A stretch of 64,000 nt of DNA from Ignavibacteria bacterium (lineage in GTDB: Bacteria > Bacteroidota > Ignavibacteria > Kapaibacteriales > UBA2268). The stretch is from assembly GCA_026416955.1 (NCBI GenBank), contig JAOAEE010000027.1:89717-153716 (forward strand). The letters are read 5' to 3'. The translations under genes were made by a program, and so were the position numbers. A model generated the notes under the pieces. The model was given only the letters and a program-made list of their open reading frames with translations. It was not told the DNA's origin and ran no database searches. This document shows, one piece after another, positions 31,763 to 39,334 of the stretch (the stretch's first letter is position 1; every line of letters starts with the position of its first letter).

Positions 31763-32422
31763 CTCTTTATGAATTTTTTTCCAAAAATATTGTTTGATAA
31801 TAAGTTGAATTTTTTAGACTTAACTCAACACCTAAATTAGATAAAATTATTTTCTGTAAAACTGTTATTTTGAATACAAAAAGGAAAATATTCTTGCCTT
31901 TGAGAAATATTAATAATTATCCTACAACTTAGGTACCCAAACGACTAAAAGAATAAGGAGTTTTTCGATAAAACGAGGTCTTTTATCAAAATTGATGTTT
32001 ACAATCATTTTTGTACCTTTTGCATTGTAGGGCTTGTATTTTTACGAAATACAATCCTTAGGGAAGTTCCATTTTCTATACTTTCAACTTATACTTACTT
32101 TCGTTAAATTTCACTTCAAATATCGTTTTTACCTTCATACTATGTTAAAACCCTGTTGCCTTTGTCTTTGTGTCTACCACCGCTACTCCAATTGCAAGGT
32201 TGTTTTTGGTATGTACCTTCCCACGCTTCCTCTCTTCCTTTCATTATCAAGGATTTGTTGACTACATTGGAAAAGACAAAAAAAGTTACCGTTTACAGAT
32301 TGGATTAGGTCTATAAATAGTTACTTAATATTCTAAAAGTTTAGAAAAAATTATTTTTTCAAAAACAAATCGGAAAAATAATGAAATCAACAAGATATAA
32401 AAAAACAAAATCTAAGTCCAAC

Positions 32423-32740
32423 CTACAATTCAAACTCGACAAGAATTTGGTCTTTGGCAACTGCTTCGCCAACTTTCACTTTGATTTCTTTTACCTTGGC
32501 ATCTACTGGCGAAAAGACATCGTTTTTCATTTTCATTGCTTCTAAAACCAAAATTGGTTGGCCGCGTCGAACTTCCTGACCTCGTACAACATAAATCTTT
32601 TGAATTATTCCGGGAATAAATGCTCGCAATTTTGTTAAATCTTGCGGTTGATATCTCTTCCGCTTTTGGTATTTTTTTGTTATAGTAGTAATATAGTTTG
32701 AATCTTCAAGACTAAAATTCGTTAAATTCTTATCTTCCAT
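32423..32740 (-). CDS. biotin/lipoyl carrier subunit of acyl-CoA carboxylase
   Basis: C-terminal biotinyl domain 'VVRGQEVRRGQPILVLEAMKMKNDVFSPVDAKVKEIKVKVGEAV'. Confidence 0.93.
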   Translation of the reverse strand: MEDKNLTNFSLEDSNYITTITKKYQKRKRYQPQDLTKLRAFIPGIIQKIYVVRGQEVRRGQPILVLEAMKMKNDVFSPVDAKVKEIKVKVGEAVAKDQILVEFEL

Positions 32741-32749
32741 AGTATTTCC

Positions 32750-34288
32750 TTAAAAAGGTGGTATTCCGTGCTTTTTGGGTAAAGTTTGCTCTTCTTTGTT
32801 GCGCGCAATAAACAAGGAATGAAGGACATATTTTCTTGTCTCGTCAGGTTCAATCACTGCATCGATGTAACCATTTGATGCCGCAACAAAAGGATTAGCA
32901 AATTTTTCAATATATTCTTGAACTTTCTGTCTTCGAGTTTCTTCTGGATTAGGAGAATTGGCAATTTCATTTTTATAAATGATATTCGCAGCACCTTCGG
33001 GTCCCATAACCGCAATTTCTGCCATTGGCCAAGCAAAAACGAAATCGGCACCTAAGTGTCGGGAACACATAGCAATATATCCGCCCCCATAAGCCTTACG
33101 CATAATCACAGTAATTTTAGGCACTGTTGCTTCGCTATAAGCATAAAGAATTTTAGCACCGTGACGAATGACTCCAGAGTGTTCCTGGTCGACCCCGGGA
33201 AGGTATCCGGGAATATCAACAAGAGTTAGAAGTGGGATATTGAATGCATCGCAAAAGCGAATAAATCGGGCAGCTTTGTCAGAAGAATCAACATCCAAAA
33301 CACCAGCAAGAACTAATGGTTGATTTGCAACGATTCCAATGGTTTCTCCATTCATTCGGGCAAAACCAATAACAACGTTAGGTGCGAAATGTTGCATAAT
33401 CTCGAAAAAGTCTGAATCGTCTACTAATGCTTTTATCACATCGCGAACATCATAAGGTTGTCTTGGGTCTTCGGGAATTATGCTCGATATTTTGTAGTCG
33501 ACCTTTGGTGGTTTTGGAGGGAAAGTATCTGCTTTCTTTCGATTATTCCAAGGAATGAAAGTAACTAACTTTTTTACTTGTTCAAAGCATTCCTCCTCGC
33601 TTTCGGCAAAGAAATGTGCATTCCCAGAAATTTCAGCTTGAACACGTGCTCCGCCCAACTCCTCCATAGTGATTTCTTCACCAAGAACAGTTTTAATAAC
33701 CTCCGGACCAGTGATGAACATTTTAGAAATTTTGTCTACGACAAAGACAAAATCAGTAAGAGCGGGAGAATAAACTGCTCCCCCAGCGCAAGGACCAAGA
33801 ATAATCGAAATTTGTGGAATGACACCAGAGGCTTTAGTATTTCGATAAAAAATTTCACCATAACCAGCCAAGGAGTTTACACCTTCTTGAATTCGGGCAC
33901 CACCACTGTCGTTGATACCAATAATTGGGACACCTAACTTGATTGCGTGGTCCATAATTTTTGTTATTTTCCTTGCGTGAGCCAAACCAAGCGAACCACC
34001 AGCAACAGAAAAGTCTTGGGCATAGATGCAAATAGGATGTCCCATAATGCTTGCCGTTCCAGTAATTACACCATCGCGAGGCAAAAATTTCTTATCCAAA
34101 CCCAAGTCTGTTGATGCCTGTTGAACAAACATATCCCACTCGTGAAACGAGCCGGGGTCTACAATTTTTTCTATTCTTTCGCGAGCGGTAAGTTTCCCTT
34201 GTTTTTGTTGCTTTTCCTTTGCAACTTTTTCGCTTTCAACAACTTGTGACTTCTTCGCAAAGAAGAAATCAAGTAGTTTCCTTATCAT
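32750..34288 (-). CDS. acyl-CoA (propionyl/methylmalonyl-type) carboxylase beta subunit
   Basis: 'KLTARERIEKIVDPGSFHEWD', 'INDSGGARIQEGVNSLAGYGEIF', 'GPCAGGAVYSPALTDFVFVV', 'DIPGYLPGVDQEHSGVIRHGAKILYAYSEATVPKITVIMRKAYGGGYIAM'. Confidence 0.97.
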   Translation of the reverse strand: MIRKLLDFFFAKKSQVVESEKVAKEKQQKQGKLTARERIEKIVDPGSFHEWDMFVQQASTDLGLDKKFLPRDGVITGTASIMGHPICIYAQDFSVAGGSLGLAHARKITKIMDHAIKLGVPIIGINDSGGARIQEGVNSLAGYGEIFYRNTKASGVIPQISIILGPCAGGAVYSPALTDFVFVVDKISKMFITGPEVIKTVLGEEITMEELGGARVQAEISGNAHFFAESEEECFEQVKKLVTFIPWNNRKKADTFPPKPPKVDYKISSIIPEDPRQPYDVRDVIKALVDDSDFFEIMQHFAPNVVIGFARMNGETIGIVANQPLVLAGVLDVDSSDKAARFIRFCDAFNIPLLTLVDIPGYLPGVDQEHSGVIRHGAKILYAYSEATVPKITVIMRKAYGGGYIAMCSRHLGADFVFAWPMAEIAVMGPEGAANIIYKNEIANSPNPEETRRQKVQEYIEKFANPFVAASNGYIDAVIEPDETRKYVLHSLFIARNKEEQTLPKKHGIPPF

Positions 34289-34298
34289 ATTTTCTCCT

Positions 34299-34589
34299 TT
34301 ATTTCTTAAAACACTCTATGTGTTGGATTAATTTATCAAGAGGATAATCAATTTCATCTTCTGGCAAAAGTATTCTAATTGTTTTTTTTCCAAATGCACC
34401 TTTGATGGTATATTCTCCTTTTACAATTACTTTGAAATAGGGCTTATCGAACTCCTCGAAAAGAAGCAATTTACCAAGTTTTCCTAAATGTTCTACAAAG
34501 TCCTTTGTTATTGGTCCGCTTAGTAAGAAATCTACTGTGTTGCTGCTTTCGTAGCAATCGTCAACTTTCTTTTGTTTAACCACTTTCAT
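34299..34589 (-). CDS. small conserved-looking hypothetical protein (96 aa)
   Basis: Same-strand ORF overlapping the upstream cysteine desulfurase by 4 bp (ATGA-type coupling); globular-looking composition. Confidence 0.8.
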   Translation of the reverse strand: MKVVKQKKVDDCYESSNTVDFLLSGPITKDFVEHLGKLGKLLLFEEFDKPYFKVIVKGEYTIKGAFGKKTIRILLPEDEIDYPLDKLIQHIECFKK

Positions 34590-35731
34590 TTTCTTTTTGG
34601 AATTATTGTTATTTTTCTTAATGCATCGATAAATTTATATATTTCTTCTTCTTGTGTAAAGAAAGAATGACTTGCACGAACAGTTCCCCAAGGTTCAACT
34701 CCTAGGTATGGAAGAATAAGCGGGGCGCAATGAAGCCCTGTTCTCACCCAAATATCAAATGATTCTTCAAGGACATAACCAACCTCTTCTGGTACCATAC
34801 CTTTTACATTGAAACAGAAATTGGAATAGGAAGTATGCTTGCGTGGGCTATAAATTTCAATGTCGGGGTTATCTCCCAATTCATCAAAAAGTATCTGATA
34901 GAGTTTTTTCTTATGTTCAATGATGTTATCAAGCCCAGTCTGCAATACAAATTGAACACCAGCATAAAGCGAAATAATACCCGGTGTGTTAGGTGTCCCA
35001 GCCTCGTAATGAATAGGCACACCTTCTGGTTGTAATAAAAGTTCACTCAAAATCCCGGTTCCACCAACTTTTAATGGCTTCAGTTCAATTCCTTTTTTTA
35101 TGTAAAGACCACCAATTCCTTGCATTCCGTACAAAGATTTATGTCCAGTAAATGCAAGTAAATCAATGTCCCAAGCACGACAATCGATTGGAATTGCTCC
35201 AGCAGACTGAGAAGCATCCACAATTATGTATGCACCAACCGAATGAGCTATCTTAGCAATTTCGGCAACATCTAAAACTGCGCCAGTAACATTTGAACAA
35301 TGGTTAACAACTATTGCACGAGTGTCGTCTCTTAAAACTTCAGCAAATTGTTGGGGCTCGATATATCCATTTCGGTCACACCCAACAATAGTTAAAGTTA
35401 TCTTTCCTTCTTTTTCCAATGTCTTCAAGGGGCGAATAACTGAATTATGTTCAATTGCAGAGATTATTACATTCCCACCTTCAAGCGGAAGTCCTTTAAT
35501 AGCAAGGTTTAAAGCTTCTGTACTGCCAGAGGTAAATACAATTTGTAACGGGTCTTCGATATTAAATAAATCTGCAAGTCGAGTTCGACAAAGATAAATA
35601 ATATCATCATCCTCACGCTCCAAACCAGTACGCGAAGCGTGGACAAGAGGACCATTGAACGATGCTAATACAGCATCGCGAACTTCCTTCGGTTTTGGGA
35701 AACTTGTTGCAGCATTATTCAGGTAAATCAT
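34586..35731 (-). CDS. cysteine desulfurase-like class V aminotransferase (EF2568/TIGR01977-like)
   Basis: 'MIYLNNAATSFPKPKEV', 'FTSGSTEALNLAIKGL', 'DASQSAGAIPIDCRAWDIDLLAFTGHKSLYGMQGIGGLYI', 'VRTGLHCAPL'. Confidence 0.93.
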   Translation of the reverse strand: MIYLNNAATSFPKPKEVRDAVLASFNGPLVHASRTGLEREDDDIIYLCRTRLADLFNIEDPLQIVFTSGSTEALNLAIKGLPLEGGNVIISAIEHNSVIRPLKTLEKEGKITLTIVGCDRNGYIEPQQFAEVLRDDTRAIVVNHCSNVTGAVLDVAEIAKIAHSVGAYIIVDASQSAGAIPIDCRAWDIDLLAFTGHKSLYGMQGIGGLYIKKGIELKPLKVGGTGILSELLLQPEGVPIHYEAGTPNTPGIISLYAGVQFVLQTGLDNIIEHKKKLYQILFDELGDNPDIEIYSPRKHTSYSNFCFNVKGMVPEEVGYVLEESFDIWVRTGLHCAPLILPYLGVEPWGTVRASHSFFTQEEEIYKFIDALRKITIIPKRK

Positions 35732-35746
35732 AACTTCTTCTATGAA

Positions 35747-36760
35747 TTAAAATTGAAAAAGCACCCTCAAATCATTTTCATAAAATTTTCTAATATCGTC
35801 AATTCCAGTCAAAAGCATAGCAACTCTTTCTATTCCTAATCCAAATGCATAACCAGTAAATTCTTCGGGGTCGATTCCACCGGCTTTAAGAACATTTGGA
35901 TGTACCATTCCGCAACCAGCTATTTCGAGCCAGCCAGTGTGTTTACATACTCTACAACCTTTGCCATTACAAAGAAAGCAGCTAATATCAAGCTCAGCAC
36001 TTGGTTCTGTAAACGGAAAGAAAGAAGGGCGAAAACGAAATCTTAAATTTTCTCCAAACATTCTACGCGAAAACTCTATCATAGTTCCTTTAAGTTCAGC
36101 GAAAGTAACATTGTAATTAATGTACAACCCTTCAATTTGATGGAACTCTGCAAGAGAGCGAGCAGAAATAGCTTCATTTCGATAAACACGCCCGGGCATT
36201 ATATAACGAATTGGTGGCTTCATTGAGTGCATAACTCTTATCTGAACGGGAGATGTATGGGTTCGGAGAAGCAACTTCTTTTCGGATTTGATAAAAAATG
36301 TGTCTTGCATATCGCGCGCTGGGTGGTCGGGAGGAAAATTCAGAGCATCGAAATTATGATATTCGTCTTCGATGTCGGGTCCTTCGGCAACATTGAACCC
36401 TAAATCGACAAATATCTGAACCATCCTTTCCATTGTCTGGTAAATTGGATGGCGATGCCCAATATAATCAACTCTTCCAGGAAGGGTTAAATCAATTTTA
36501 GTTTCTTTTTTTTGCAGATGATGAATTTTTTCTGATAATTCTTTGAACTCGTTTTCTGCAAAACTTCGCAACTCGTTTAAAAGTTTACCAATTAATGGTT
36601 TTTCTTCTTTAGGTAATTCACGCATTCTATCGAAAAGTTGCTGGATTTTACCTTTCTTTACCAAAAAAGTGTTACGAAAATTTTCAAGGTCTTCTTTACT
36701 TCGAAGATTGGATAGATGTTCTTTTAGTTCCAATTCAACTTTTTTGATTTCTTCTATCAT
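35747..36760 (-). CDS. pheS: phenylalanyl-tRNA synthetase alpha subunit
   Basis: 'LPGRVDYIGHRHPIYQTMERMVQIFVDLGFNVAEGPDIEDEYHNFDALNFPPDHPARDMQDTFF', 'LLRTHTSPVQIR', 'FAFGLGIERVAML'-like C-terminus. Confidence 0.98.
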   Translation of the reverse strand: MIEEIKKVELELKEHLSNLRSKEDLENFRNTFLVKKGKIQQLFDRMRELPKEEKPLIGKLLNELRSFAENEFKELSEKIHHLQKKETKIDLTLPGRVDYIGHRHPIYQTMERMVQIFVDLGFNVAEGPDIEDEYHNFDALNFPPDHPARDMQDTFFIKSEKKLLLRTHTSPVQIRVMHSMKPPIRYIMPGRVYRNEAISARSLAEFHQIEGLYINYNVTFAELKGTMIEFSRRMFGENLRFRFRPSFFPFTEPSAELDISCFLCNGKGCRVCKHTGWLEIAGCGMVHPNVLKAGGIDPEEFTGYAFGLGIERVAMLLTGIDDIRKFYENDLRVLFQF

Positions 36761-36856
36761 AATAAATAAAAATAACTCAAAAATAAAAAAGAAACTTTTT
36801 TGATAAATTATAAGTGAAGTTGGCTACAAAGGAAAGAAATATTTGAGAAAAAGAAA

Positions 36857-36886
36857 TTGAACAAGGGGTTAGCACCCCTCGTTCAA
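36857..36886 (-). terminator. putative Rho-independent terminator downstream of rplT
   Basis: Inverted repeat TTGAAC-a-AGGGGT-tagc-ACCCCT-c-GTTCAA. The single A/C mismatch becomes a G-U wobble in the minus-strand transcript, giving a ~13-bp stem, followed on the minus strand by the T-rich stretch tttctttttctc. Confidence 0.75.
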
Positions 36887-36941
36887 TCAAAAAGTTAACA
36901 AATCTTGAGTTCGAAAACCAACAACCCATTACACAAAAGGG

Positions 36942-37289
36942 TTAATTCATAGCATATTGAACCAGTTTTGCAAAGTATTCTGGTTTATTCATAGCAAAAT
37001 CGGCGAGTATCTTTCGATTGATTTCAACATTTTTCTTTTTCAATGCACCAATGAACCGAGAATAAGTTGTTCCATTCAATCTACAAGCGGCATTGATACG
37101 AATAATCCAAAGCCTACGGAAGTGTCGCTTTTTGAGCCTACGGTCGCGATACTGGTATTGAAGCGCCTTTTCAATATGATGTTTGGCAATAGTCCAAACA
37201 TTTTTTCTTCGACCCCAGAAACCCTTTGCGAGTTTCAAGAACTTCTTTCTCCGTTCTCTTGATGCTACTTTGTTAACTGCCCTTGGCAT
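36942..37289 (-). CDS. rplT: 50S ribosomal protein L20
   Basis: '[56 protein letters not shown]'; strong Shine-Dalgarno GAAAGGAGGATGAAATG. Confidence 0.98.
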   Translation of the reverse strand: MPRAVNKVASRERRKKFLKLAKGFWGRRKNVWTIAKHHIEKALQYQYRDRRLKKRHFRRLWIIRINAACRLNGTTYSRFIGALKKKNVEINRKILADFAMNKPEYFAKLVQYAMN

Positions 37290-37360
37290 TTCATCCTCCT
37301 TTCATTTTGCTTAGGGGGAGCATCTTCCCCGTTCGCAAGTTGATTTGGTTCAACACAAAA

Positions 37361-37558
37361 TTATGCTAATCCTAACATCTTTTTAATTCTTGGTGCATCG
37401 CTTGGATGTACCAAATCCTTCTTTAAAAGATTTCGTTTTCGTTTGCGCTCTTTTTTTGTAAGAATGTGGCTACGATAAGCCTTCTCGCGCATCAATTTTC
37501 CCGATGCAGTTACTTTAAATCGCTTCTTTGCTGATGATTTCGTCTTTAATTTTGGCAT
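37361..37558 (-). CDS. rpmI: 50S ribosomal protein L35
   Basis: '[62 protein letters not shown]'. Confidence 0.98.
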   Translation of the reverse strand: MPKLKTKSSAKKRFKVTASGKLMREKAYRSHILTKKERKRKRNLLKKDLVHPSDAPRIKKMLGLA

Positions 37559-37766
37559 TTTTGTCCCATTAAAAAATAAAGAGTTACAAATTTACGAAAA
37601 TTTTTTAAACAAAATATACGCTGGTAATATACTTATTCATACTCTAAAACAATAGAATTCAAAATAATTAACAATACTCTTGCAACACTGAAACTACTAA
37701 TTAGATTTTCATTTCTAACAAAAAAGGGAATTGAATATATTTATTTACAGTATTGGGAAATTACTT

Positions 37767-38576
37767 TCATCTTGACAATAATAACAAGCTAAAAGCCATA
37801 ATTCCCATACCAGCAATTAATCCATAAATTGCTGTATGATGTTCACCAAATTTTTCCGCAGTCGGTAGCAACTCGTCTAAGGAAATAAAAACCATAATCC
37901 CAGCAACAAATGAAAACATAATTCCAAAAAGGAATGGGGACAAAAAACTTTTTAGCAAAATATAACCTACTATTGCACCTATTGGTTCAGCGAAACCCGA
38001 CAAAAAAGAAAATACAAATGCCTTTTTCTTGCTTTTCGTTGCATAATATATTGGCACCGAAACAACTATGCCTTCGGGAACATTGTGAATTGCAATGGCA
38101 ATTGCAATACTAACTCCAAGGAAAGGGTCGCTTAAAGCAGCGAAAAAAGTAGCCAACCCTTCGGGGAAATTATGCACAGTAATTGCAAATGCAGAAAGAA
38201 CCCCAGTGCGAAGCAAAGTTTTGCTTCTTTTGCTAATCTCATCTTCACTGGTTTTGATTACTCCAATTTCGTGTGGATTTTCGAACGAAGGCACTAATTT
38301 ATCAATTAACGCTATCATTGCAATTCCACCAAAAAATGCAACTATTGTTATTAAGTAGCCTTGAAAAGTTCCTGATAGTTCAACCAAAGAATTCTTCGCT
38401 TGGGCGAACATTTCCACCATAGAGACATAAATCATTACTCCAGCGGAAAATCCTAACGAACCAGAAAGATATTTCGGACTAAAACTTTTCGAAAGAAAAG
38501 CCAACAAACTTCCTATCCCAGTAGAAATTCCAGCTATAAATGTTAAACCAAAAGCAAGCATTAAATTGTTGTCCAT
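37767..38576 (-). CDS. zupT: ZIP-family metal transporter (ZupT-like)
   Basis: 'GISTGIGSLLAFL', 'FSAGVMIYVSMVEMF', 'AFAITVHNFPEGLATF', 'AIAIHNVPEGIVVSVPIYYAT', 'GIMVFISLDELLPTA'. Confidence 0.95.
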   Translation of the reverse strand: MDNNLMLAFGLTFIAGISTGIGSLLAFLSKSFSPKYLSGSLGFSAGVMIYVSMVEMFAQAKNSLVELSGTFQGYLITIVAFFGGIAMIALIDKLVPSFENPHEIGVIKTSEDEISKRSKTLLRTGVLSAFAITVHNFPEGLATFFAALSDPFLGVSIAIAIAIHNVPEGIVVSVPIYYATKSKKKAFVFSFLSGFAEPIGAIVGYILLKSFLSPFLFGIMFSFVAGIMVFISLDELLPTAEKFGEHHTAIYGLIAGMGIMAFSLLLLSR

Positions 38577-38696
38577 ACCACCTAACGTAAATAAAATGAC
38601 AAAAACGAAATAATAAGAAAAATTATGTTTTTAGAGTAAATTAATATAAAATCTAAAACTAACAAAATCGTAGAAATATTTTTTGCAAGGAACAAA

Positions 38697-39290
38697 ATGT
38701 TAGAGTATGTAACTTGTTTTTGTGCATCAAGTAATAGAGTTGAAAAGTACTACCTCGAAGCTGCTTACGAACTTGGAGCAATTCTTGCTCGGAACAAAAA
38801 AACTGTTGTATATGGTGGTGGAAAAGTTGGATTAATGGGGAAACTTGCTCAAGGTGTTCTTGATTACGGCGGGAAAATTGTAGGTGTAATACCAAAGTTT
38901 ATGCAAAAGTATGAACTTGGTCACGACGGGATTTCGAAATTAATCGAAGTCGAAACTATGCACGAACGCGAAGAAATTATGATAAAAAAGGCAGATTGTA
39001 TAGTAGCCTTGCCCGGAGGTTGTGGTACAATCGAAGAACTTCTGCAAGCAATTACCTGGAAACGCTTGAAATTGATTTCAACTCCAATTATTATTGCAAA
39101 CTTGAATAATTACTATTCAAACTTAATTCAACAATTGTTAAAGGCTATAGAAGAAAACTTTATGCGAACAGAACATCGAAATTTATGGGAAGTTGCAAAC
39201 TACGTCCCAGAAATTTTCGATATTATTCGTTACTACGACACACAAAACACACAAGTCAAGCTTTTCGATGTCCCCCCTAATGTAACTTAA
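38697..39290 (+). CDS. LOG-family protein (cytokinin riboside 5'-monophosphate phosphoribohydrolase-like)
   Basis: 'VVYGGGKVGLMGKLAQGVLDYGGKIVGVIPKFM', 'MHEREEIMIKKADCIVALPGGCGTIEELLQAITW'. Confidence 0.95.
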   Translation: MLEYVTCFCASSNRVEKYYLEAAYELGAILARNKKTVVYGGGKVGLMGKLAQGVLDYGGKIVGVIPKFMQKYELGHDGISKLIEVETMHEREEIMIKKADCIVALPGGCGTIEELLQAITWKRLKLISTPIIIANLNNYYSNLIQQLLKAIEENFMRTEHRNLWEVANYVPEIFDIIRYYDTQNTQVKLFDVPPNVT

Positions 39291-39334
39291 TGTATTTATT
39301 TTCGTTAATTTTACATTATGAACTAATATAATAG

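Noticed and set aside
32034-32261. 75-aa + strand ORF in the 31763-32422 intergenic region
   Set aside because: Low-complexity Phe/Leu/Cys/Tyr-rich translation with no motif; more likely chance or a decayed minus-strand remnant.
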